From: Mesorhizobium sp. LSHC420B00
GTDB lineage: Bacteria > Pseudomonadota > Alphaproteobacteria > Rhizobiales > Rhizobiaceae
Length of the DNA stretch: 32,801 nt
Reading direction: 5' to 3'
NCBI RefSeq assembly: GCF_000503055.1
Contig: NZ_AYVY01000009.1
Span: 99,205-132,005 of the forward strand
Position 1 is the first letter of the stretch. Every line of letters begins with the position of its first letter. The translations under genes were made by a program, and so were the position numbers. Of this stretch, positions 19,721-27,977 are shown piece by piece. The notes below the pieces were generated by a model. The model was not told the origin of the DNA and did not search any database. It worked only from the letters and a program-made list of their open reading frames with translations.

Positions 19721-21126
19721 GACGCATTCTGCCGCAAACGCTGCCGGCCTGGGTGCTGCTCATCGTCATCGCCGGCCTGCTGATCAGCCAGATCGCGACC
19801 CTCTACATCGTTTCGCGCGACCGTGCCGCCGCCAATGACGTCGTCGATCTCTACCGGCTCAACGACCGCGCCTTCTCGCTGGTACAGCTGATGCATGATG
19901 CCACCCCGGAACAGCGCAAGGCGACGGCCTCCGGCTTGTTCAACGCCACTTACGCGCTCACCGTCTCCGGCACGCCCGCTGTTACTTCGTCGATAGCCGG
20001 CGACGACGAGCTGGCCGAATTGGAGGACATATTGGTCGGCCGGCTATCGAAGTTCGGCATCACCGACGCGCGGGTCCGCCGCGACCCGGCAACGCACGAA
20101 GCCGACGCTCCCGGTGGGACGGTCGCCGGTCCCGATGTTGGCCAGGTCGAGCGCGACCTGCTGGTGCTGGCCGCCGATTTCGCCCAGAGCGACAAGCTGA
20201 CCGCTTCGCTTCGCTTTGCCGACGGCCAATGGCTGAACTTCACCGAACCGAACACGCCGGCCGGGCCGATACTGAGCTTCGATAGCCTGCCGCTCTATGC
20301 CTTGATCGCCGGGCTGGTGGTGGCTTCCTCGATCTGGTCGCTGCGCCGGCTGACGGCGCCCTACCGGATGATGGAGACCGCGGTGAAGCGGATCGGCGAG
20401 GACCTGAAGAGCCCGCCGATCGCCGAGAGCGGCAGCCGCGAGGTGCGTACCGCGGCGAAGGCGGTCAATGCCATGCAGGCAAGGCTGCGCGCCTATGTCG
20501 AGGACCGCGAGCACCTCGCTGCGGCGCTCGCGCACGACCTGCGCACGCCACTGACCAGGATGCGGCTGCGCCTCGAACTGCTCAGGAATTCGACCATTCG
20601 CGCCGCACTGGGGCACGACCTGGCCGACATCGAAGGCATTGCCAGCTCGGTCATCGACTTCGCCACTTTCGAGGTGACCGAGGAGAAGAGCGAGAGGATC
20701 GATTTCTGGTCGCTCGTCGAATCGGTCGCCGACGGCTTCGAAGAGGTCTCGTTCGACAATGACGATGCGCGCTCGCGCGGCCTGATCTGCATAGCGCGCC
20801 CAGTCGCGCTCCGGCGCTGCGTCACCAATCTCGTCCAGAACGCGGTGACCTATGGCAAGAAGGCGCATCTCAACCTGCGCCAATCGGACAGGACCATCGC
20901 GCTGGCGATCCGCGACGAGGGGCCGGGCATACCGCAGGCCGAGCTCGACGCCGTGTTCGGCTCGTTCGTGCGCCTGGAACAGTCGCGCAACCGCCAGACC
21001 GGCGGCCTCGGCCTCGGCCTGACCATCGCCCGCAACATCGCCCGTAGCGCCGGCGGCGAGGTCAGCCTGTCCAATCACCCCGATGGCGGCCTGTTGACGG
21101 AACTGAGATTGCCGCTGGCGATATAA
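19717..21126 (+). CDS. Sensor histidine kinase
   Basis: A 469-residue membrane kinase paired with the preceding regulator. One helix (about 11-33), a periplasmic sensor of about 155 residues, a second helix (about 191-209) and a HAMP linker are followed by the H-box ALAHDLRTPLTRMRLRLELL with His273, the N-box NLVQNAVTYG, G1 DEGPGIP and G2 GGLGLGLTIARN. The sensor region is not recognisable, so the stimulus is unknown. Layout and HAMP type resemble EnvZ/OmpB-like kinases of alphaproteobacteria. It ends 153 bases before the start of the atypical AT-rich gene. Confidence 0.93.
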   Translation: MRRILPQTLPAWVLLIVIAGLLISQIATLYIVSRDRAAANDVVDLYRLNDRAFSLVQLMHDATPEQRKATASGLFNATYALTVSGTPAVTSSIAGDDELAELEDILVGRLSKFGITDARVRRDPATHEADAPGGTVAGPDVGQVERDLLVLAADFAQSDKLTASLRFADGQWLNFTEPNTPAGPILSFDSLPLYALIAGLVVASSIWSLRRLTAPYRMMETAVKRIGEDLKSPPIAESGSREVRTAAKAVNAMQARLRAYVEDREHLAAALAHDLRTPLTRMRLRLELLRNSTIRAALGHDLADIEGIASSVIDFATFEVTEEKSERIDFWSLVESVADGFEEVSFDNDDARSRGLICIARPVALRRCVTNLVQNAVTYGKKAHLNLRQSDRTIALAIRDEGPGIPQAELDAVFGSFVRLEQSRNRQTGGLGLGLTIARNIARSAGGEVSLSNHPDGGLLTELRLPLAI

Positions 21127-21279
21127 GCGTTAACGGCCTTTCATCGCCATGACCGACGCTCCAACCTAGAGTTTATTGTGTGCCCACTCTTTCGCGTTCG
21201 GGACGAACTCGACTACTATAGGATGATCGTCTGGCCGACCTGTCATCACAAGATAGTCGCCATGTCGTCAGGGGGACTA

Positions 21280-23148
21280 ATGTCAGAGCCGTTGAATATC
21301 AAAGAACAGATTTCCATAGCCGTGTCGCTAGCAGAAGGGCAGTTTCGAGAATTCAAAAGCGCTTACGCTGGTCCGCCAGGACAAAAAACAAAAAGGGTAC
21401 TCAGGGATATATGCAAAGACGTTGGTGAAGCCCTGGTCGCGTTCGCGAACGCGGACGGAGGCGAGTTGCTTATTGGAGTCGAAGATGATGGAGCGTTAAC
21501 TGGAACCGATGATTTTACCGCCGAAGAGATCGCTCGAATTAAAGATGCGCCCAAATCTCATGTCCATAAAGACACACAATTGCAATCAGTCCTCTGTCGA
21601 GATACCCAGATCGACGGAAAAAGAGTAATCTATTTTCGTATCCCAAAAGGTACAAAGCACATCTATCTCACTTCAGACGGCCGCTGCCTAAAACGAAATG
21701 ATTTAGAGTCCGTGCCTGTTCCTGCGGAGCAGATTCAGTTCGACCGGCGAGAAGTCTCTTCTCGTGAATATGATCGCGAGTTCGTAGATGGCGCCTCAGT
21801 TGCCGATCTCGAACCCGAAATGCTCAAGATAGTAGCAGAGCAAGTTTCGCAGGGCATCAGCATAGACAAATGCCTACAATATCTCGGGCTTGCCGAATAT
21901 GATGCCGGCAGCGGCCTGCGAGTTCGCAGAGCGGCATTGTTACTCTTTGCAAAGTCGTCAGACCGATGGCACCCACGTGTTCAGGTACGCATACTGAGGG
22001 TAAGCGGTACAAATCTCGGCGCCGGCGCGTCATATAACGTGACAAGCGACTCGACTGTAAAAACAAATATATTTAGGCTAATTGACGAAGCATGGGATAA
22101 CCTTAGGCTTCATTTGGTTACTACACGATTTCAGGAAGACGCTAGATTTAGAGCTACATACATCTACCCAGAGGTAGCATGCCGAGAAGCCTTGGTGAAT
22201 GCAATCGCCCACCGAGATTACTCGGAGGAGGGGCGAGGAATCGAAATATATGTCTTTGACGATCGAATAGAAATAAAGAACCCAGGAGGTCTGCTCTCTT
22301 CAGTATCCGTCGCAGACATTACTTCGCTTCGCGGAGTTCATCAATCACGTAACTCGTATGTGGCCAGAGCGCTTCGCGAGATCGGTGTCATGCGTGAATT
22401 AGGCGAAGGAATGCGGCGTATATTTGAGCTTATGAAGAACAATGAACTAGCACCTCCAGAAATAACTACGGACGCGAGCTCGTTTGCTTTGGTTTTACAC
22501 CATAGACCGATGTACAATAAGGATGAAGCACTTTGGCTAGAGCAATATGAAGGGCTTCAGCTTTCATCGGACGAAAAGGCTGTTATACTGATGGGTAGGC
22601 GAGGAGATTTGATTTCACCGAATGAGATTATTCGGACAATCGGTATCGTTGACACAGAAAACTACCGGCAGATTGTTCATTCTCTCCAGACAAAGGGGAT
22701 ATTTGAAACTGCACTCCCAAAGATGAAAGCTAAGCAACTCTCGCAGCGTAAGGGAGTTGGGGTTCGTGATATTCCGAGATTTAAAGTTAGACCGGCAAAG
22801 GACGCTGCCCACCGACGCGAGCCATCACAGGGACGCCAGCCGTCCCATAAAATTTACAAAGCTACCCCAGAGAGAATTGTGGAGAGCAAAGAGAAGGGCC
22901 TATACATCGGCAATATCCCACCAAATACGTCAGAGCGTGACATTATCATGGCCTTCAAAGAATATGACCAGCCTGCAACTGTGATTATTCCGAAAACTGG
23001 GGCGTTAAGCAGAGGTTTTGCTTTTGTAGAATTTGATGATGTTGCGACCGAACAGAAAGCTGTCGGCGCCGATATAATCTTAGGTGGAAGAAAACTTATT
23101 GTTAGGTGGAAAAACCCTCGAAGGCTGACTCCGGAAGCTAAGGAGTGA
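21280..23148 (+). CDS. Schlafen AlbA_2 - GHKL ATPase - RNA-recognition-motif fusion protein
   Basis: A 622-residue protein. It begins with a Schlafen-type AlbA_2 domain (FREFKSA at 22-28, AFANADGGELLIGVEDDG at 54-71). A HATPase_c_4/GHKL domain follows, with its N-box REALVNAIAHRDYS (302-315, Asn307) and DDRIEIKNPGG (327-337). AlbA_2-HATPase proteins are widespread and often called RecG-like or transcriptional regulators. Unusually, residues 541-617 form an RNA-recognition motif: RNP2 LYIGNI (541-546) and RNP1 RGFAFVEF (578-585), joined by a basic linker. AGGGGGA just before ATG 21280 fixes the start; ATG 21262 and a codon at 21178 are less likely. Composition and A/T-ending codons differ sharply from both neighbours, suggesting lateral transfer. 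An RNA-directed regulatory or defence role is inference. Confidence 0.9.
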   Translation: MSEPLNIKEQISIAVSLAEGQFREFKSAYAGPPGQKTKRVLRDICKDVGEALVAFANADGGELLIGVEDDGALTGTDDFTAEEIARIKDAPKSHVHKDTQLQSVLCRDTQIDGKRVIYFRIPKGTKHIYLTSDGRCLKRNDLESVPVPAEQIQFDRREVSSREYDREFVDGASVADLEPEMLKIVAEQVSQGISIDKCLQYLGLAEYDAGSGLRVRRAALLLFAKSSDRWHPRVQVRILRVSGTNLGAGASYNVTSDSTVKTNIFRLIDEAWDNLRLHLVTTRFQEDARFRATYIYPEVACREALVNAIAHRDYSEEGRGIEIYVFDDRIEIKNPGGLLSSVSVADITSLRGVHQSRNSYVARALREIGVMRELGEGMRRIFELMKNNELAPPEITTDASSFALVLHHRPMYNKDEALWLEQYEGLQLSSDEKAVILMGRRGDLISPNEIIRTIGIVDTENYRQIVHSLQTKGIFETALPKMKAKQLSQRKGVGVRDIPRFKVRPAKDAAHRREPSQGRQPSHKIYKATPERIVESKEKGLYIGNIPPNTSERDIIMAFKEYDQPATVIIPKTGALSRGFAFVEFDDVATEQKAVGADIILGGRKLIVRWKNPRRLTPEAKE

Positions 23149-23319
23149 AGTACTTTAGTTCCTGTCACTCATAGGCGTATCGCCCACATTCCTATCCTAT
23201 CCGCCGCGTTAGTTTGCGCTGGCGGTGCGGCGTGCGGCCATGTAGGCGAGTCGAAGCCACCCATTCCGAATTTCATCGGCGCGCCGACACCATGGACATG
23301 TCCGGAGACTGAACGAGAT

Positions 23320-24501
23320 CTACCTTCTCAATACCGCGCTCAGCACATCCCTGACGCCGATGGCGCCGACGAAGCGCGACTGGTCGTCGAACAGCGCCAC
23401 CGGTGCGGTCTGCGAGCGATGCATGGCCAGCATCACGGTCTTCAGCGAGGTGCCGGGATTGGCCCAGAATACCTGAGCCGTCTCCTCCGGCTGGGCTTCG
23501 ACATCGGCGCAGGACACCCAGACCGCCGGCTTGCCGTCGCGCTCGGCCGCCGCCACCAGCCCATGCTCGTCGATCTTGAAGCGCGTCGTCTTGCGCCGGT
23601 CGAGCCACACCCAGCCGTTCTCGCCGTGCTCGAGGTCGCGGCGGTCGCGCATGACGTTCCACGCGGTCAGCACCGACAGCGGGTTCACATTGGCGATGAA
23701 GTCGCGGACATAGTCGTTGGCGGGCCGCAGCACGATGTCTTCCGGCGCACCGGTCTGCACGATGCGCCCGCCCTCCATGATAGTGATGTGGGTGCCGATC
23801 TTCAGCGCCTCCTCGAGGTCGTGGCTGACGAAGATGATGGTCTTCTTCAGTTCGGCCTGAAGCTGCAGCAGCTCGTCCTGCAGCTTGGTCCGGATCAGCG
23901 GATCGAGCGCCGAGAACGGCTCGTCCATCAGCAGGATCGGCGCCTCGGTGGCGAAGGCGCGCGCCAGGCCGACGCGCTGCTGCATGCCGCCGGAAAGCTC
24001 ATGCGCGTATTTCTTCGACCACTGGTCGAGATGAACCAGCTTCAGCTGTTTGCTCACCCGCTCCTTGCGCTCGGCTTCCGGTACGCCGGCGAGCTCGAGG
24101 CCAAGGCCGACATTTTCCTCCACTGTGCGCCAAGGCAGCAGGCCGAACTGCTGGAACACCATTGCCACCTGCTTTTGCCGCAACCGCCGAAGCGTCGCCT
24201 CGTCGCAGGTGACGACGTCGACCGTACCATCGCCGTCCTTGACCAGCACCTGGCCGCGCGAGACGACGTTCAGCCGGTTGACGGCTCTGAGCAGCGTCGA
24301 TTTGCCGGAGCCGGACAGGCCCATCAGCACCGAAATCTCACCCTCGTGCACGGTGAGGCTGGCACCGGCACAGCCCAGCACGTTACCGGTCTGTTCGAGG
24401 ATCTCGGCACGGGTGGCGCCGCTGTCGATCAGCGCCAGCGAACCGGCCTGGTCGGCGCCAAAGACGATGTCGACATTCCTGAAATCGACGGCGACGGTCA
24501 T
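23320..24501 (-). CDS. choV: Choline ABC transporter ATP-binding protein ChoV
   Basis: A 393-residue ATPase of the ProV/OpuA type that drives choline import. It has Walker A MGLSGSGKST, Q-loop VFQQFGLLPW, signature ELSGGMQQRVGLARA, Walker B ILLMDEPFSALD and H-loop IFVSHDLEEAL. A C-terminal region of about 120 residues, of the CBS type, ends RFVGAIGVRDVLSAVLRR and may regulate the pump. Its ATG overlaps the choW stop by 4 bases. It is last in the choX-choW-choV operon; choline imported this way can be turned into glycine betaine for osmoprotection or used as a carbon source. The 171 bases downstream (23149-23319) show no gene. Confidence 0.92.
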   Translation of the reverse strand: MTVAVDFRNVDIVFGADQAGSLALIDSGATRAEILEQTGNVLGCAGASLTVHEGEISVLMGLSGSGKSTLLRAVNRLNVVSRGQVLVKDGDGTVDVVTCDEATLRRLRQKQVAMVFQQFGLLPWRTVEENVGLGLELAGVPEAERKERVSKQLKLVHLDQWSKKYAHELSGGMQQRVGLARAFATEAPILLMDEPFSALDPLIRTKLQDELLQLQAELKKTIIFVSHDLEEALKIGTHITIMEGGRIVQTGAPEDIVLRPANDYVRDFIANVNPLSVLTAWNVMRDRRDLEHGENGWVWLDRRKTTRFKIDEHGLVAAAERDGKPAVWVSCADVEAQPEETAQVFWANPGTSLKTVMLAMHRSQTAPVALFDDQSRFVGAIGVRDVLSAVLRR

Positions 24502-25352
24502 TTCTTGCCTCCCACGCCGATGCGCGTCATTCGATCAAGCACGATGGCGAGCACGACGATGGCCAGACCTGCCTCAAGCCCGAGGTCGATCCGGCGCGAC
24601 CCGAGCGCCCGGTTGATCTCTGTGCCGAGGCCGCCGGCGCCGATCAGGGCGGCGAACACCACCATCGACAGCGACAACATGATCGATTGGGTCAGCCCAG
24701 CCATGATGGTCGGCAGTGCCGAAGGCAGCTCGACCTTCCACAGCAGCTGGCGCTTGGTGGCGCCGAACGCTTCGCCCGCCTCGACGATCGATTTCGGCAC
24801 CGAGGTGACGCCGAGATGGGTGAGCCGAACCGAGGTCGGGATGACGAAGATGATGGTGACGATCAGGCCGGGCGCGTTGCCGAGGCCGAACAGGGTCAGC
24901 ACCGGGATCAGGTAGACGAAGGTCGGCAGCGTCTGCATCAGGTCGAGCACCGGCAGCATGACGCGATAGATCTTCGGCTTGTGCGCGGCCCAGATGCCGA
25001 GCGGCACGCCAATGGCCATCGAGACGGCGGCGGCGGCAACGACCAGCACCAGCGTCTCCACTGTCTGCTTCCACAGGTTCTGGTTGAGGATGAACAGCAA
25101 CCCGATGAACACCGCCAAAGCAAGGCCTTTCGAACGCTGCAGGAAATAGGCGAGCAAAGCGATCAGGGCGATCAGCAGAACCGGCGGCAGCAACAGCAAC
25201 CCGTCGACGATGCCATCGAGCAGGAAGTTGAGGCTGTTGGAGAAAGCCCTGAAGACGGTGTCGAAATTGTCGGTGAGAAAGCCGAAAAACGCCTTCCCCC
25301 ACGCGCCTATGGGGATCTTGTAGCTGACCAGGAATTTGGAGATCGGATCCAT
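24498..25352 (-). CDS. choW: Choline ABC transporter permease ChoW
   Basis: A 284-residue inner-membrane permease of the ProW type, with about six to seven hydrophobic helices. The coupling motif EAGEAFGATKRQLLWKVELP (about 203-222) contacts the ATPase. ATG 25352 is preceded by GAGGGG at short spacing. It sits between choX and choV; a hairpin in the 118-base choX-choW gap may lower its level relative to the binding protein. Choline, not betaine, is taken as substrate from the partner ChoX. Confidence 0.92.
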   Translation of the reverse strand: MDPISKFLVSYKIPIGAWGKAFFGFLTDNFDTVFRAFSNSLNFLLDGIVDGLLLLPPVLLIALIALLAYFLQRSKGLALAVFIGLLFILNQNLWKQTVETLVLVVAAAAVSMAIGVPLGIWAAHKPKIYRVMLPVLDLMQTLPTFVYLIPVLTLFGLGNAPGLIVTIIFVIPTSVRLTHLGVTSVPKSIVEAGEAFGATKRQLLWKVELPSALPTIMAGLTQSIMLSLSMVVFAALIGAGGLGTEINRALGSRRIDLGLEAGLAIVVLAIVLDRMTRIGVGGKK

Positions 25353-25416
25353 CTAGCCCCTCTTCTGCCGGCGCCGTCCTTTGCCGGACGGTCATCTTGT
25401 CACAGGATATGATAAA

Positions 25417-25443
25417 GGGCAGCCATTTCTACCGTGGCTGCCC
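25417..25443 (-). terminator. Hairpin in the choX-choW gap, likely attenuator or mRNA stabiliser
   Basis: GGGCAGCCA / TGGCTGCCC forms a perfect 9-bp stem with a 9-base loop. Read leftward it is followed by TTTATC, a short T tract. It lies 27 bases past the choX stop inside the operon. A second small hairpin (CCGTCC / GGACGG, 25374-25391) lies close to the choW ribosome site. Confidence 0.55.
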
Positions 25444-25470
25444 CTTGTCTCGTCATGCCAGATGGTCGGG

Positions 25471-26406
25471 TCAGCTTCCGAGCGCTGTTTTCACCGCTGC
25501 CGCCGCGTCGCCGCCGTCGAAGGTGGTGACGCCGGCGATCCAGGGAGCAACCGCGTCCGGGTGCTTCTTCAGCCAGTCGGTCGCGACCGTATTGGCGTCG
25601 CCGCCCTTCAGGATCGCGTCCATCATCTCGCCTTCCATGTCCAGGTTGAACTTCAGGTTGGTGATGAACTTGCCGGCGTTCGGGCACTCGGTCGTATAGC
25701 CCTTGCGCACGATCGTATGCACGGTGGCGGCGCCGAAGCCAGTGTCGCCCATGCCGTCGAGATAGGTGATCTTCATGGCGCCCATCACCGGATGCGGCGT
25801 CCAGCCGAGGAAGGCGATCCATTCATTGTTTTTGATCGACTGCTCGGCCTGGGTGAGCATGCCGGCTTCGGACGATTCGACCAGCTCGAAGCCTTCGAGA
25901 TTGTCGGCCGGATTCTTGATCATGTCGAGGATGATACGATTGCCGTCATTGCCGGCCTCGATGCCGTAGATCTTGCCGTCGAACTTGTCCTTGAACTTGC
26001 CGAGATCGGTCAGCGTCTTGACGCCGGCGTCGGCGACATAGGTCGGCACGACGATGCCGTAGCCGGCACCGCTCAAATTCTCGCTCACGGTCTCGATGGA
26101 GCCTTCTGCGGTGTAGTCCTTGATGTCGTTGGTCATCGACGGCATCCAGTTGCCGAGGAAGACATCGAGGTCCTTGTTCTTCAGCGACGCCATCGTCACC
26201 GGCACCGAAAGCTGGATTACCTGCGGCTCGTAGCCGAGCGCGGTGAGCAGCACCGAGGCTATGCCGGTTGTCGCCTGGATGTCGGTCCAGCCGACATCGG
26301 ACATGCGCACCGTCTTGCAGCTTTCCGGATCGCCGGCGAAGGCCGCAGTCGTGGATAGAAAAGCCGCCAGGCCGAGACCGGCGACGAATGAATTCATGCG
26401 CGACAT
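25471..26406 (-). CDS. choX: Choline ABC transporter substrate-binding protein ChoX
   Basis: A 311-residue periplasmic binding protein with a signal peptide ending TTAAFA. Aromatic residues expected to form the choline cage are present: Trp40 (VGWTD), Trp87 (GNWMPS), Tyr116 (GAGYGIVV) and Trp202 (LGWTPHP). Each is offset by 3 from the Sinorhizobium meliloti ChoX numbering as I recall it. Cys30 and a second Cys (TTECPNAG) could form the known disulfide. ATG 26406 follows GGGAGA with 7 bases of spacing; a TTG one codon upstream is ignored. It is the first gene of choXWV, divergent from the thymidine kinase gene. Confidence 0.94.
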   Translation of the reverse strand: MSRMNSFVAGLGLAAFLSTTAAFAGDPESCKTVRMSDVGWTDIQATTGIASVLLTALGYEPQVIQLSVPVTMASLKNKDLDVFLGNWMPSMTNDIKDYTAEGSIETVSENLSGAGYGIVVPTYVADAGVKTLTDLGKFKDKFDGKIYGIEAGNDGNRIILDMIKNPADNLEGFELVESSEAGMLTQAEQSIKNNEWIAFLGWTPHPVMGAMKITYLDGMGDTGFGAATVHTIVRKGYTTECPNAGKFITNLKFNLDMEGEMMDAILKGGDANTVATDWLKKHPDAVAPWIAGVTTFDGGDAAAAVKTALGS

Positions 26407-26643
26407 CAAAATTCTCCCATTTCAGTTCTCGGTGAAGCGAAGTGGCGGTTTTATCTCCACCTTTGTTCCGTCAGCCAAACACCATTCTGCTGCGGTTTCA
26501 AGCACTAAGGCAACCACGATCAACGGCGCAGGCTGGTCGATCAACGACACGCCCGCCGCTTTCCGGATGGAAGTCGTCTTTTCCCGGTGGAATGTAGGCG
26601 CTCCCCCTCCCCGCTTTGTTGCAACTCGGCTTAAAAGGACGGC

Positions 26644-27255
26644 ATGGCCAAGCTGTACTTCCACTATGCAACGATGAATGCCGGCAAGACGACGATGTTG
26701 TTGCAGGCCTCGTATAATTACCGCGAGCGCGGCATGACGACGATGCTGTTCATCGCCGGCCACTATCGCAAGGGCGATACCGGGCTGATCTCGTCGCGTA
26801 TCGGCCTGGAGACGGAAGCCGAGATGTTCCGCGACGGCGACGACCTATTCGCCCGGGTCGCCGAGCATCATGACCACGCCACGGTCCATTGTGTCTTTAT
26901 CGATGAGGCGCAGTTCCTCGAAGAGGAGCAGGTCTGGCAACTCGCCCGCATCGCCGACCGGCTGAACATCCCGGTCATGTGCTACGGCCTGCGCACCGAT
27001 TTCCAAGGCAAGCTGTTTTCCGGCTCGCGCGCCCTGCTGGCGATCGCCGACGACCTGCGCGAGGTGCGCACCATCTGCCGCTGCGGCCGCAAGGCGACGA
27101 TGGTGGTGCGCCTCGGCGCCGACGGCAAGGTGGCCAAACAGGGCGAACAAGTGGCGATCGGCAAGGACGTCTATGTCTCGCTCTGCCGCCGCCATTGGGA
27201 AGAGGAAATGGGCCGCGCCGCCCCAGACGATTTCATCGGCTTCACCAAAGCCTAA
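26644..27255 (+). CDS. tdk: Thymidine kinase
   Basis: A 203-residue type II thymidine kinase, which phosphorylates thymidine to dTMP in the salvage pathway. The P-loop YATMNAGKTT (9-17), Walker B VFIDEAQFL with catalytic Glu88, and YGLRTDFQGKLF (114-125) are intact. The zinc-binding lasso ligands are visible: Cys145, Cys147, Cys181 and His184. AAAAGGA just upstream supports ATG 26644. It is a single gene, divergent from choX across 237 bases in which I find no convincing gene. Confidence 0.95.
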   Translation: MAKLYFHYATMNAGKTTMLLQASYNYRERGMTTMLFIAGHYRKGDTGLISSRIGLETEAEMFRDGDDLFARVAEHHDHATVHCVFIDEAQFLEEEQVWQLARIADRLNIPVMCYGLRTDFQGKLFSGSRALLAIADDLREVRTICRCGRKATMVVRLGADGKVAKQGEQVAIGKDVYVSLCRRHWEEEMGRAAPDDFIGFTKA

Positions 27256-27375
27256 ACCAGCGCTATTGCTTTCATCCGACCTCCCGGCTGACATTCGTTC
27301 CGCAATCGCGCCATTGCGGCCTTTGTTGAGCGTGCTGCCTATTTTGATCCACTGCCAGAGCCGTCGGGAGTTCCC

Positions 27376-27765
27376 ATGCTTCGAGTAATTTCGTCTGCAA
27401 CTGCTTTCCTCATTGCCGGCATCGTTGCCGCGCATGCCGACGGCGATGCTGCTCTCGGCAAGAAGGTCTTCAACAGATGCATGGTCTGTCACGAGGCAAC
27501 GAGCGACCGCGACAAGGTCGGCCCGCATCTGCTTGGTGTCGTCGGCCGCACCGCCGGCACCGCGGACAGTTATCTCAGCCGTTACTCGCAGGCGATGAAG
27601 GATGCCGGCGCCGCCGGTTTGGTCTGGGACGAAGCAAACCTTGCCGAATACCTGCGCGCGCCCCGGCAGAAGGTCCCCGGCAACAAAATGGCCTTCTCCG
27701 GCCTGACCAGCGACGAGGACATCGCCAACGTCATCGCCTACCTCAAAGCCGATCCCAAGCCTTGA
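27376..27765 (+). CDS. Periplasmic class I cytochrome c
   Basis: A 129-residue soluble cytochrome c. The signal peptide ends at AAHA; haem attaches at Cys35-x-x-Cys38-His39 (CMVCH), and the distal ligand is Met105 in GNKMAF. The layout matches the cytochrome c2/c550 group of alphaproteobacteria, an electron carrier between the bc1 complex and oxidases or dehydrogenases. The start is ATG 27376, with GGGAG 5 bases upstream. It is 120 bases after tdk, probably with its own promoter. Confidence 0.92.
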   Translation: MLRVISSATAFLIAGIVAAHADGDAALGKKVFNRCMVCHEATSDRDKVGPHLLGVVGRTAGTADSYLSRYSQAMKDAGAAGLVWDEANLAEYLRAPRQKVPGNKMAFSGLTSDEDIANVIAYLKADPKP

Positions 27766-27977
27766 GCGTCGCTCCCGAGCAAAAATCCAGCCGAGGTCGA
27801 AGCGGTGCCTGACCGGCCGGCAGTTACAGCGTAATCATGGCTTGATTATCCTGCAGTCGCCTCCTGAAATTCTTTGTTTTCCTGTAATCCCATGTCTTCC
27901 GTCTTTCATTCGCCAAACCCGGCACATATATTCGCGGCGGTTTGCGAAACGAAACCGATGCCGAAGCGGAGGCCCCA

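Noticed and set aside
21127..23319. Flanking direct repeats marking an integrated element around the AlbA_2-RRM gene
   Set aside because: Only chance-level matches of about 6 bases (such as GCGTTA) were found on the two sides, with no integrase or tRNA.
26422..26763. Minus-strand frame ending just before choX
   Set aside because: Its first part is antisense to tdk. The last part reads plausibly but has no good start or ribosome site and no recognisable family; I treat it as the choX leader region.
27830..27856. TAATCA / TGATTA palindrome before the coiled-coil gene as a terminator or operator
   Set aside because: A 6-bp AT stem without T tract or known consensus; too weak to call.
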